A stretch of DNA of 64,000 nt from Macrostomum hystrix (Eukaryota; Platyhelminthes; Macrostomidae), in the NCBI GenBank assembly GCA_950097015.1, contig CATNEN010000033.1, positions 2,170,001 through 2,234,000 of the forward strand, given 5' to 3'. The translations under genes and the position numbers were made by a program. Shown here piece by piece: positions 49,147-60,838 of this stretch (position 1 is the stretch's first letter; every line of letters begins with the position of its first letter). The notes beneath the pieces are model-generated. The model did not search any database. It saw nothing but the letters and a program-made list of their open reading frames with translations, and had not been told where the DNA came from.

Positions 49147-50241
49147 CTGTTTACCGACTTGTTTTCGGTTCCTTTTTGCTAGTCTCTTTTCTGGACGCCA
49201 ATTTTTAGGTTATCATTGTCAATCAGTCATGCTTACACTAAGTTATCATTGTCAATCAGTCATGCTTACACTAAGTTATCATTTTCAATCAGTCATGCTT
49301 ACACTAAGTTATGCTTATTCTACTAACGCAAACTCGGCTCGCATGAATACTTTCCTAAATATCCCTGTGTGCCTGAAAATCTATTGTGTTAATTTGCTTA
49401 AATAAATTTTCTGGCATCAAATGGCTTGGGATCAATTGTGGACCTACAAAAAAATGCAAGATTCCCATGAAGTATTTTGTTATTCTTTTAACTATTTTAC
49501 TTTTTTTCCGAAACAAAAGTTGACAAACTAAGAAAAGGTCTGTCTTAAAAGAGGCAACTATATAAGTGCTATTTAAAAAGTAGTCCACATATTTCAGTAA
49601 ATTAGAATAATATTATTTTGAAAGGATTTCTGTGGTTTCAACAAATGTTGTGAAAAATGAAATGCGCAACAGCATCTCAACTTAGATCAATCTCTTTATA
49701 TGTAGATATTAATTTTTTTACATACACCTGGAAATGTAGGAAATTTCTGCAAATATTATATATCCGACAACCGGCCGTTACTTGACATACTGAAATACCA
49801 ACACTGCAGCTGTCTCACACGGGTCACATAGGAATAATTTTGTTTAAAAAAGGTGAAAACTTTAGTTGGGATCTTGAACTCTACATAATTTTTAACACCA
49901 CAGAATGCTTTTTACCGGTGCAATAAGTGCTTGTTATAAACCAGTACTTTTAAGTGCGTGGTGAAGTTATCGCGTGCTTCCGTCCTTACGTTGCATCTTG
50001 GCAAAAAGTAAAACAATTTTTTTCATTAGAAACTATATATTATTGAGTCTATAATTTTTAGGTGATGCTACTTAAATTATATAGTTATTAAATTTGCGTT
50101 TCAGTTGCTTATAAAACTATCAAGACCTCTTTTATACGAGTCAATAGTTGTGTTCTCGGTTTAAAACTAAAAGATATATTTTCTTTTCGCACAAAACAAG
50201 ATTACGAAACGATTGCTAAAACAGTTATTTTTCTTTCGAAA
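49147..50241. other. AT-rich spacer between TATDN1 and CIMAP2
   Basis: Holds a small 33-bp repeat and the TATDN1 poly(A) candidate; otherwise no gene. Confidence 0.6.
49208..49313. repeat. 33-bp tandem repeat, three copies
   Basis: Three near-identical copies of TTATCATTGTCAATCAGTCA plus TGCTTACACTAAG in the TATDN1 3' region. Confidence 0.92.
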
Positions 50242-53200
50242 ATGAGCGCAGATAAGGAAAAGAAAGGTTATTCTGGCGCTCCATTTGGGTGCCAGGCAAC
50301 GCGGTAAGCTATTTAACTGCACCTATCGTGTTTTGATGTATGGTAGTATTAGACTTAAAAAATATTTCAGCGAAAGCAACTAAAAACCATTTTCTGCTGA
50401 AGTTATTATTCTGATTTCACTCAATCAAAAATTTTATTAACTGCGTACTTTTTGTGATGAGACTTAGACTAATTGCATTGACTTTACATAACCCTCTTAA
50501 TTTAATCATAATTCATACTTTTTGCATATTCTTATAAAAATATTTATATTCAGCCTGCTTTGAATTGAATGTTATAAATGCACATATAAACTTTTCAAAC
50601 AAAACAAAAGTAATCTATATAATATGTCTAAAAGTTTACGTAATTAAAAAACTGTAATGCCTTTCATGTTCTTCGCAATAGACAAACAAGAACCTACTAT
50701 CCATTTGTATAGTCAATTTTAACTCTGATAATTTAACCGTGCTTATATTATTTTACATAAATAAATATAGCTAACTTTATGTGCTTTAATGTACTATATT
50801 AGTGTTGTAATTTTAGGCTATACTTTTATCCGATAATAGTTACGATAGATTTAGTTCACAGTTGAATATTATTTTTATGCATTATCATCATGTAGTTGGT
50901 GAAATTCTATAAAATTTGTTCTTCTTATTATAATACAAAAAATATATCAACTTTGAGTTGCAATTTTATTGCTGAGATATTATTACTATAATTACTTACG
51001 CAAAATAAAAACTTTTTGACTTTAAAACTTTAGAAGTTTATAATATTTTATGATTTTTGTGTTTCATAGAAATGTTGCTAACATATACTTTCTTCCAGAC
51101 TACAAGAATGTCCAGCTAAGTGTTCGGTGCGATACTTCATTGTAAAGCTGTTTATCAATATAATATTTCCGTAAAGTACTAGATTAAAACACAAAATACC
51201 ATGACCCTGCACTCATAAAGTAACATGTTTTAGGTTATTGTTTGTGACTGCATGCTAAAGTTGATTTCTCTGCAGACTCAGTTAAATTTTTAGACAGCAA
51301 GAGTATTTACTGTACGAAAAATTTTCTAAATCTAAATTTTGAAGCATGGTAGTCATACGATCCCAATCAAAGAGGTACACTTGCTAAGTTGCTAATATAA
51401 TGTGAAACGACTAACCTATTGATTTTTTGCACATCCTAGATTCAGACTCATTTCTATCGCACAAATCGAATTCCTTTAGAAATAAAAGTGCAAACTCAGA
51501 TATCCGTAAATGAATTAAAATGTTCTCTCCGCAGTTTTGATGTGTCTGGAATTCATCCGAAACGAAAGTTACCCGGCACCCTAACTCAGGTGCCCGGGGG
51601 AATCAGCGCTGTAAGTACTTTAATTTAGTCATATTTGTGCAACAAGAGAAATAAAAATTGCTTTTGAAGCTGTACTTGCAAAGTGGAAATGAGAACTTCC
51701 CACATTTTTATCCACCAGGAACTCGGACCCGGCAGCTACGACGTGTTGCAGTACAACGACTTCAGCTCCAAGAGTGTCGCCGCCCGGGCGCAGGGCCCCA
51801 ACTGGAAGCGGGCCTATGATGTGCACAGGCAGAGCCAGATCCCGCACTTGCTTTACAAGGAGCAACACGCAGAGAAGGAGGAGCAGAGGCGCAAGCTGGG
51901 GCCCGGATACTACGACCTGGCCGGTGCGATGGACCATAGACAGGAGGTGCGCACCATGGCGCTGGTTTGCTAGCTATTCAGGCCTACTCACAGTAGTCTG
52001 TAATTAATAAATTGCTCCGAGAAACTACGGGAATTGTGGCTTTCTAAGTGGGCTCCTAGAAGCAGTCAGACATGTCTTACGGTCATGGCCAGAGGTCGCT
52101 TAATATTTGAGTGTCTTGCTACTTGTTTGTTAACGACTTATTAGGTAACTGACGATAACAAAAAGCTATACAACTCGAAATGAGTATTTTCAAAACATAT
52201 CAGGAAATGTATTTTGCAATTTACAACTACTACCACAACCCATGCGTTTGCAGGTTTCAAAACGCGGCCTTCTGGACACTCGCGAGCCTCGTTTCCGCGC
52301 CCACACTGGCCAAGAGGGCAATCCGGGACCCGGAAGCTACGGCAAAGGCGGAGTGCCGCAGCTGCACAAGGAGGAGATGGACGAACAGAGGCGCCACTGC
52401 GGCCGAGTCGGCATGCTGGAGTGCGGCGGCAGCCGGGCGCCACCGCAGCAGGGCGCGGATGTCGGCCCGGGCACCTACCAGATCCCCAGCTTCACGGACT
52501 TGCTGGCGTCCAAACGGGCCGGAAAGAACTCGCGCGGGCCGTATGAAGTTTTCTCGCTTGACCGGTGAGCCGGCGGGCGGGTTGCAGATGGCAGAGCTTG
52601 TTGTGGCCAAGCCGCAACCAGAAGGACCTTTCTAACGCATTGGTGATCATTGTGGGAATCTGATGAAAATAGTTTTTATAACTTGTCTTTGAAACTAAAC
52701 TTTACACAGGATGGTAATGAATCCAATATAACGATATAATATACCTTTTCAACTTCGGATTCGTCCAAAGTGACTTCGAATTCGTCAGCCTATATAAAAC
52801 TATAGAGCGCTCAAGGGAATGAGAAGGGGTGTCTATGGTAATTTCTTTCGAGAAAGTGACTTCGAATTCGTCAAAGTAAGTGAAATTCGTCAGTGCAAAA
52901 GCAGCCTGATCAGAAAGTGTCTTCGCTTCGTCTATGGCAAGAAAGCAAAGTGCCCAGTGTAAATTTAAGCGAGAAAGTGAGTGAAATTCGTCAATGTAAA
53001 ATAAGACAGCAATCTTTCATTACTCATTTCCTGCTCTTATTGTTGTCAGAGATGCCATATATGAGAATTTCGTCTGTGGATCGCTCTAGACTTGTGCGAT
53101 GTTTTCAACAGGGACGAGACTGGAGACTTCTCGCAGTTGAACTGGACATCAAGAGGACGACTGCCAATGACATTATCAGAAGATATGTAGATGAAGATAG

Positions 53201-56200
53201 GATTGATCTTAACGCGCGTGGAGGTGTGGTGAGACCAAAGTTCACTGAGGAGGCATTGACGAGGTACGTGGAAGAGAAGCCGACTGTAACGCTAAAAGAA
53301 ATGCAGCAAAAGCTTGTGGCAGACTTTCCTGCTGCTCCTGTCGTGACAACGCAGGCAATTAGTCGTCGGCTTGACGGGACTTTGTGCATTACATTGAAAG
53401 ATGTACGGCGGGTTCACGGAGATTGGAATAGTGACGTGACAAAAGAAGCTAGATTTCTACACATGACATGGATGCTAGAAACTGGACTGTTTGTAAGGAA
53501 TTTAATCTACGTAGATGAGTGTGGGTGCAACCTATGGACGGCACGAACTAAAGGATGGGCGGATTTTGGCAATCGCGCAGTAATGATTGCGAATTCGCAG
53601 CGTGGGCAAAATCTGACGGTAGCACTTGCTGTTAGCCCACAGTTGGGCCTGGTCCACCACCGCATCTTTGTTGGTGGCTTTACAGCAGAGAGGTTTCGTG
53701 AGTTTATGATTGAAGTCGGGACCCTTGTTGATGACGAGTTCATGGTACTTGCTGACAACGCCAGGGCACATGGAGTCGTGAATTTTGGGCGTCCTGACCA
53801 AAGGCTTCAGTTTCTTCCACCTTACTCGCCTTTCTTGAACGCCACTGAAATGGCAATTTCTTGCATGAAGGCGGCCCTGAAACGGCGCATGACCGACCCT
53901 GAAGTTGTCTTTGAAGTGCATGATCGTCAGGCGGCTGTAGCAGCAGGTGAGACACTTCAGAACCGGCGTCTTCGCATTTTGAGTCGAGAAGTGGAAGCTG
54001 CGATGGTTGCGATCACGGAGGAGAAATGCCGACAATGGCACGAATTCACACTTCGGTACGGACCGCGGTGTCTGGCACACGGAGACATTTTGGACTGACT
54101 ACAGCGTGTTAACCTGTTCAAGCGACTTTAAAGCGTGATTTTATGCGTCTGTTTTCCTGTCTTGTTTGTTTAGTTGCTGTTTTACTTCACGATTGACAAT
54201 ATATACTGGTTGCACTGACGAATTTCACTTACTTTGACGAATTCGAAGTCACTTTCTCGAAAGAAATTACACCATAGACACCCCTTCTCATTCCCTTGAG
54301 CGCTCTATAGTTTTATATAGGCTGACGAATTCGAAGTCACTTTTAACGAATCCGAAGTTGAAAAGGTATATTACGATGGTGGCACTTGACCTAGCTCCTG
54401 GTTCCTAGTTCGTGGATTTAAAAAATATAATGTATAGATTTCCCTGTCTGTCTTCTGCTTTCTCATCCGTAACTAACTAGTATGTTACAATTTTCTCAGT
54501 AATTAGGCTCAGAATTGACAATAGACGCACATACGAGTGTTCAACCAATACCCTTGCACCCACCAGCGACCAGCCAATCAAGACTGGTCACTATGCGCGC
54601 CTGTCGGCTGGCAACCTGGGCCCTGGCCAGTACAATTTCAAGGACGGCGTGGCCGACCTTAACAGGCCAGAGAAGCGCAACCACGGAAAGTTCCTCAAGA
54701 TGGTGCAGTACCCGGCCAAGCCGTGTGACCGCATCTACTGGATGACGCCGGCCACCGTGCCACCAGATCCCACAGTGAGCTGTACTTCGGTCTGCCGATT
54801 ATTGAAGTCAATGATGATTGAGGCATGGTTGCCCGATGCCTCTAATTCTCTCACTGGATTGCTTTATATCTCCTAGTCCTCACTTGTCTTGGAGTGAAAC
54901 ATGATTTTCTTCAATGACACCGCTTTCCCCTGACCAATTATGTGACGCCACTGTCCCCTGACCAATTCTGTGACGCCACTGTCCCCTGACCAATTCTGTG
55001 ACGCCACTGTCCCTGACCAATTCTGTCACGTCACTGTCCCCTGACCAATTCTGTCACGCCACTGTCCCCTGACCAATTCTGTCACGCCACTGTCCCCTGA
55101 CCAATTCTGTCACGCCACTGTCCCCTGACCAATTCTGTCACGCCACTGTCCCCTGACCAATTCTGTGACGCCGCTTTCGCCTGACCAATTCTGTGACGCC
55201 GCTTTCCCCTGACCAATTCTGTGTCAGATATTTTACGTATTTTTCAAACATAATAACTGCTCGTGACATAAAACATATTTTAATTTAGAACAAGGTTTCT
55301 GCGGCGACCTACCATACAACGAACCCGAACTTCAAGAAGGAGTCATTCTCGAAGAGCGAAGCCGGCTTCCTCAGCTCTTCGACCAGGCAGGACAAGCGGT
55401 CGCTCATGTTCTTCACTAAAAATTTCGTGAGTGGCCATCGTCAGCTGTTTAGTTATACTCTGTTTATTATTATAAAAATAATAATAATAATTGCAGGAGG
55501 TCTGCGGGCAGTGGCACATCATTTAGTGACACTAGACCCGCAGCCAGCGAGGAGGCAATTCTGCCCATTTCGCTGACTCCTGAGCACATACGCACACAGA
55601 TACTGTACGCAGGCATACGCTCACACAGGTGTGTACATCTGCCCTGACTTTCTCATCGTCAGGCAGTGTACACTTCACTGTGCCTTGGAGGTTGGCCCTC
55701 AAGGGCGTAAATTGCACGACAAGCCCCCAAGCCTTCTCTCCGCGGCTGCGCCCCAAATAAATGTGGCCTCGCCGTGGAATCGAACTTAGGGACCGTGGTG
55801 CGAGAGGCAAACACGATAACCGCTCTGCCACCGACCCCCCTGGTCGGCCATAAGTGTTCCCGGAATTTCGGCTAGACATGACCAGCTTTGCTCTCCCTCT
55901 CAGAACCAAGTCGGACCGGGTCGTTACGACATCCAGCGCCAGGAAGACACTGCTCACGTGAACGCTCACACCAGCGACTTTGTGTCCAAGACCGAGGCCC
56001 GGCTGTCGCAGAGTCAGCAGCAGGTCTACAAGTGAGTTGCGCATTGTAGGGATGTGCAGATTTCTGTGTGTATCGATGATGTGGGGATCCATGAAACAGG
56101 GAACTTTGATCTTGCAGCCAATCAGAATCCTTGGTCCCTCCCTCTACCTCGAGGAACTCGTTCATACAAGCGTGGTTCTGCCAAGGACCACTCGAAGAAG

Positions 56201-56941
56201 AAGGACGGGACACTTCGTTTCTTGGAAGATTTATTAAACGGAAAAATGCACTTTTGATAACATTTTAATGGAAGCAGACCCAAAGCTGCTGTTTTAGCAT
56301 AACTTGCAAAACATAAAACATGTTTGTGTCATGAAACACCATAGCAACCAATCAGACATAAAATTTGCCTATAGCCTGGCCTTCAGATTTTTTCATGAAA
56401 TAATCTACATTTTTCTCGCAATACAATTTATTTATTTATTAGAAAGTCACTGTAAAATTGAGTTAGTCACTATCAATTGAGTAGCTTTTGACTATAGCTA
56501 TTGTACTTTATGATAAATAAACAAAATAAAAGGAAGATCAATTATTCATGAATGAAGCTTTCAAAAATTCTTTGAAGCACCATGTTTTGCAATCGATGAG
56601 AATAGAATAGCCCTGGATCTGCTTCCAATAAACAATTATCGACATTTTAATGTGAAAAAAAGTGAGAAGTTCCTATCTCGCTAGTGCATTTTAATAAATC
56701 TTCCAAGAAACGAAGTGTCCCGTCCTTCTTCTTCTAGCGGTCCTTGAGTTCTGCCTTAAAACTGACGACATTTGCGCCCCACAACCATCGATCACTTTGT
56801 TTCGTCTGTAGGGAGCGCCTTCGCGACAAGGATGTCCCGCCTGGACGGCGATTCCGAGTGGACCACGTAGCCACCGAGAAGGAGCCGTTCGTGAACATCC
56901 AGCCGCTGTTTGCCTCCAGAGAGCCGCTGGTCATCCAGTGA
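50242..56941 (+). CDS. CIMAP2: Ciliary microtubule-associated protein 2 (LEXM; sperm-tail PG-rich repeat protein), eight exons
   Basis: Protein with P-G-x-Y motifs (SHIPPO/STPG type), a group associated with ciliary and sperm-tail microtubules. join(50242..50303, 51535..51610, 51719..51946, 52254..52564, 54567..54774, 55289..55426, 55904..56031, 56812..56941) sums to 1281 nt, 426 aa, every junction in phase. The N-terminus SGAPFGCQATRFDVSGIHPK matches LEXM, as do PHLLYKEQ, LGPGSYD (from residue 48), LGPGYYD, NPGPGSYG, VGPGTYQ, GPYEVFS, LGPGQYNF, PCDRIYWMTPA and VGPGRYD. Introns carry a Tc1-like transposon (intron 4), a 28-bp minisatellite (5), a SINE (6) and an inverted-repeat element (7), yet all exons are intact. 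Its presence implies an animal with motile cilia or flagellated sperm. Confidence 0.92.
52739..54371 (+). mobile_element. Intact Tc1/mariner-superfamily transposon in CIMAP2 intron 4
   Basis: Near-identical inverted repeats of about 161 bp (52739-52899 and 54210-54371) starting ATATACCTTTTCAACTTCGG, flanked by TA on each side (52737-52738, 54372-54373), the Tc1/mariner target duplication. Each repeat contains internal copies of TGACTTCGAATTCGTCA, possible transposase binding sites. The repeats differ at only a few bases and the transposase frame is uninterrupted, so insertion is recent. Confidence 0.95.
53052..54098 (+). CDS. Tc1/mariner-type DDE transposase
   Basis: Cut-and-paste transposase of 348 aa, the only gene of the element. 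An N-terminal helix-turn-helix (about residues 5-50, RLVRCFQQGRDWRLLAVELD) and a second DNA-binding part (TVTLKEMQQKL) precede the catalytic core: YVDECGCNLW (first Asp), VLADNARAHG (second Asp) and LPPYSPFLNATEMAI (Glu, where most relatives have LNPIE). The second Asp and Glu are separated by 30 residues, against 34 in Tc1. The frame extends upstream without ATG into the inverted repeat; the ATG at 53052 is the sensible start. All catalytic residues are present, so the protein may be active. Confidence 0.93.
   Translation: MPYMRISSVDRSRLVRCFQQGRDWRLLAVELDIKRTTANDIIRRYVDEDRIDLNARGGVVRPKFTEEALTRYVEEKPTVTLKEMQQKLVADFPAAPVVTTQAISRRLDGTLCITLKDVRRVHGDWNSDVTKEARFLHMTWMLETGLFVRNLIYVDECGCNLWTARTKGWADFGNRAVMIANSQRGQNLTVALAVSPQLGLVHHRIFVGGFTAERFREFMIEVGTLVDDEFMVLADNARAHGVVNFGRPDQRLQFLPPYSPFLNATEMAISCMKAALKRRMTDPEVVFEVHDRQAAVAAGETLQNRRLRILSREVEAAMVAITEEKCRQWHEFTLRYGPRCLAHGDILD
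54927..55222. repeat. 28-bp minisatellite in CIMAP2 intron 5, about 10 copies
   Basis: The unit is TGACGCCACTGTCCCCTGAC plus CAATTCTG, with a CACG/GACG alternation and one copy short of a C. Confidence 0.95.
55463..55857 (-). mobile_element. tRNA-derived SINE, copy 2, in CIMAP2 intron 6
   Basis: On the minus strand a tRNA-like head (about 55855-55780) has an A box TGGCAGAGCGGTT and a B box GTTCGATTCC. A body of about 280 bp is shared with the copy at 40.9 kb, and the tail is an ATT-rich run (plus strand AATAATAATAATAATT). Head, body and simple tail are the standard SINE layout. Oriented opposite to its host gene. Confidence 0.85.
56182..56746. mobile_element. Inverted-repeat (MITE-like) element in CIMAP2 intron 7
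   Basis: Inverted arms at 56182-56253 and 56683-56746, nearly identical over about 60 bp (core GAAGAAGAAGGACGGGACAC), around 430 bp of AT-rich DNA. No transposase; target duplication not evident. The right arm lies only 65 bp before the last exon. Confidence 0.75.
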
Positions 56942-57929
56942 TGACCATGAATGGAATCGCGAGCGATAAAAAACTTCTCAAACTCTGCCATCTCAAATTC
57001 CAACTGATTGGAATTGTTTTTTTAGTAAGGCAGAAGATCACAGTGAGCTCATCACAATCTCGTACACAAAGCTTTCCGCTAATCACTAAATTGAGCATAC
57101 ACCCGGATACCCTTTCGCATGCTTTATTTATGAGGAATCACCAGTGCCTCGTTGTTAGACTTCATAGAATTCCGGAAATTAATTTAGTTAAGTTCTAAAA
57201 CGACGAGCCGACCCTCAAAGACAGTTAAAAATCTGCAAATTCTCCTTTTGACGATAAAGAATTAGGCCTTATTTTTTATATTCATTTTATTAAATAATAC
57301 AACCCCGTGGTCGCCTTCAGCCTCTCGATTGCCCACATCAACTTTCTTACTTTCGGACTCAAGAGCTAGTAAATGTCCTATTGTCTGTTGTCTAAGCTCG
57401 CTCATGATAACTGTAACAATTTTTGTCTAAAACTAAAACAAAACAGTAGTAACTGTGCTGATTTTATAATACACCAGAATCACTTTTAGATGTTGTATCC
57501 GGGCTATACGAAAATACATTCGCTAGTGCATACTCTATTTATAGATCTGTTTAATGGGCTATATATAAAAAATACGACGTTTCCAATTTTCTAAATTTCA
57601 AAACTGGGTGAATATTTGTCAATTTTCGCGTCGTAAAAAGTACGAATAGCCATTGGCAAGTGAGCACTGCTTACTGTGCTGAAGGGACCGGCTGCATCAA
57701 TTGCAGCACTTGCAGCAAAGGGAATTGCCCATGCTGCAGGGACAGCATGGATCATGTTCTATTTCAATTACCAAGGGCAATTGATTAATCGACTAAGCGA
57801 AAAATTAAAGATTGCCAAATCTGCATTCTGCATTCGAGTGAGACCTACACTGATGTAGGACATGTCTGGGCAGCGGAGCATCCAGCTGTCCGACAGTCCT
57901 AGGACGGCCGTGAAACCGTCACCACCAGG
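56942..57929. other. No gene recognised
   Basis: Convergent 3' flanks of CIMAP2 and the next minus-strand gene; AT-rich, no clear poly(A) signal or exon. Confidence 0.55.
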
Positions 57930-58842
57930 TCAGGTGATGGTTTCTTGAACCACGACACCATTTGCTGGCAGATCCGGGTGGATTGCCAGCAGCAGGCGGC
58001 GCAGCTCCTCGGCGTTGGTGACGGCGCTACGAGCTGGAATCCAAACACTACGACGTCCTCCCAGTATACTAACAGGCTACGTAGCCTGTCACAGTATACT
58101 GTGACACTGACCAATTCTCACAGTGTTGGCGAGAATTCTCACAGTGTAATCGATCTACCATTTCCGTACCCCAGTCGAAGGTTTTCAGCAGCTCGAGGAT
58201 TTGCTGTCCGGACTAGTTGTCGGCAGGCTGGACAATGAGGGCTTGGTCCTGGATGTCGGTCTTCAGGACGTGTAGCACAGTGCCGCTCAGTGCCAGTTTG
58301 ACCAGATGGGAATCCAGTCTGCGCCAAATATTTTCGAGTTGCACTGACGAAAGGGGCATCTCCTAGCCAGCGCCTCCCGCCACAGGCCATCCAGCAGTCG
58401 TCGGAGTTTCTAAACGACTGTGAGAGGTTCCGCTGCGAGAGGAGCCGGACGCCCTAGAAACCTGTGCGGCACTTTTCGGCATTTCCGGGTTTCCAGGACG
58501 ACGCGCGAGGAGTCGGCCTCCTTTGTTGGGTGTCAGTTCCTCTGCGATGCTCGCAGAGTTACCGGCCCCCTCCTCAGAGGCGGTGGGTGGCGCAGATTTC
58601 GCAGCCAACCGTGCTTCCTGTTTGCGCCGCCGGAATTCCATGAAACGGGCGATGCTGCGGGCTTGCTTGCTTGGGAAGCTAAGGGTTTTCACTTTGATCC
58701 AGCCACTCTGGTGTTTGCCCGAGTTTGCGGCACCGGTGAATCCGATGCTACCCTGGCGTTGGTCCTGAGGATCTGCGTCGCCGACCGGGGTCAGCGTTTC
58801 GGCAGAGTCCTGGGACGTGCTGGAGCTTTTGTTGGTCTCCAT
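57930..58842 (-). CDS. Unrecognised gene read through two in-frame TAG codons (or pseudogene)
   Basis: Exon 1 runs down to 58170 (donor GTACGG) and exon 2 is 58033..57930. The junction phase fits exactly, and the reading ends with AVTNAEELRRLLLAIHPDLP then a TGA stop. Exon 1 follows a good acceptor (CCATGCAG, about 58848); ATG at 58842 or, without splicing, 58854. In the single frame, 159 residues (rich in Ser, Arg, Gln) precede TAG at 58363-58365. Then 49 well-formed residues (VQLENIWRRLDSHLVKLALS) precede a second TAG at 58213-58215, followed by SGQQILELLKTFDW to the donor. Composition and phase look coding through both TAGs, yet PDIA3, CHMP1 and TATDN1 here use TAG as stop. Could be a young pseudogene, readthrough or RNA editing. 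Family unknown. Confidence 0.5.
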
Positions 58843-58859
58843 AAGTCGCTGCATGGAAT

Positions 58860-60838
58860 GCGGAAAAAAGTGAAAAAGTAGGTAACCTTTAGGTAACCTT
58901 AATATTTCGGCTACGAGCCAGGCCCATATATATTTGGGCAATTTGCTTTAATACTTCTACTATATTAGCTCTCGGACTTCAAGTTCTCTCACTCTGTTAA
59001 AAAAACATCTAGGATTAAAAATATAAATTTTGAGACTAACCATAATTTAAACATCCAGTCGTTTATAAAATTGCGTTAAAGGAGTAAAGCAAAGTTTTTC
59101 AGAACTCCCCAATGCTTGTTTTTATAGTTAGACTTTCAGGCAAGTAATACTTTCATTTTAATCTCTTCGCCCTTAAATATAATATTATCCAACATGCTTT
59201 AAACTGTACTGGCTTCACTTATGCTATTCGATTTTAAAAAGTTACCTAACTTTATAAAAAGTAATTATCTACTTACTAGCTAGTCTGTGCAATCAACAAT
59301 GTGCTTTTTGTAGCAAGCTGCATCAAATAAATATTTGTCTGCTTCCGAATTTTCTGATCTTTTCGTATTTTTTTAAAAGCTCTATCTTTTCGTTTGTAGT
59401 TCCTAAAAATGTTCAGATTCAATTTAGATTTTTTTGTGAACCAATTAAAAATTTTATTTAATGGTTTGAAAATAAAAAAACATCCGGCGTAGCAGGGTCT
59501 AGAAACATTAAGATGTTTATATTTGTACTATATGTGGACAGAATTAAAATGTAATGATAGTTATAGTTATTGCAAAACAACTGAAGTAGCTAGCTAGTAA
59601 ATTATTTTTTGTCAAAATTTGCAATAAAACAAAGATATAGTGAACATAAATTGACACATAAAATACATAACATGCAGATGAAAAAGTCTATTCAGTCCCT
59701 ATATTCGACATATATTGATGCATATATAAGTGAAACAGGAAATTTACAATTTATAATTCATAATTGATTATATCTAATTTGTTAAATAATTATAATTTTA
59801 GCTTGGCCTATTTCTAATTTAGGCCTACCTTCTATCAGCTTTCATGCCAAATTTGTACTTATATGATATGTAAGCATTTTTTAATAGTAAAAAGTATTTA
59901 CTTAATTAAATTAATGTCATATAGTTTTCAAAAATGCTATAATATTGATTTTATTATTTTTCATATTATTCATTACTGTTGGTTGCTCAAATTTACCAAA
60001 TTGTTATCACGTTATATTTTTAAATACTCTAATTACTTTCAAAATGTTTCAATTTTATTAATGAACTTACTTATAGCCCTTCACTAGATTTTTATCAATA
60101 GGAAGAGTAATATACTATTTTTTGCAGGATATTTTTACTGATCTAAGCTTATCTACTGAATTAATCATCAATCAGTTAGAAATCTGCAGAGATATTCGTT
60201 TTAGCCCTATTAAATTAACTTTATTGGATTATTAAGCAAGTGTTTTCTCACAGCCCGGTTGAACTGAATTATTGTAAGCATAATGTAATTGTCTGCTTCT
60301 GTAGCTCTGGAGTGGCAGTTTCTGCTTGAAGGGTTGCTCTCTGCAGTCTGTATTAAGTTGCGTGTATTGTGTGCCGTCGGTTCTTTTCGCTAACAACTGC
60401 ACTACTCGTTTAATTAAAGTTTGGCCCCACACAAAACTATTGTGTGTCTAAATATAGCACAGCTGGGCCAAATCTGTGTGCCTCTTCGCTTTCTCTTTCT
60501 TCTACGTGAAGCATTCTTGTATTGGGCTGACAAAAAGGTCTATCTTTATTTGACAGATTTCGCAAAAGTTACCATGACTTTAAACTTTACTTCTCTAATA
60601 TTAGGCCTATTTAGAAAGTTAATGCAATTTAATTAATGAACTGATGCTTTTGATAAGCATAAATGCTTGGTTGATTGTGCACAAAACTTGAAGCCATTGT
60701 GGACTTTGTGTCTTCGTTGCTCTGCAAAAGGGATTAGCAAAATATTCAGAGTACCTAAACAAAAATATTGATGCTTTTGTACACAAATGTAGCCATAGCA
60801 ACCGCCACAGGCTTAATGCTAGCCTTCTTAACCCACAG
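58860..60838. other. AT-rich, no gene recognised
   Basis: Long AT-rich stretch; no exon for either neighbour recognised, although the 5' exon of the gene at 60.8 kb must lie in it or be intron-separated. Confidence 0.55.

Noticed and set aside
52893-53051. 53-residue N-terminal extension of the Tc1-like transposase
   Set aside because: Begins at GTG within the inverted repeat; no ATG before 53052.
57899-58390. Alternative minus-strand frames of 71 and 83 codons
   Set aside because: They overlap the frame that gives phase-consistent splicing and better codon composition.
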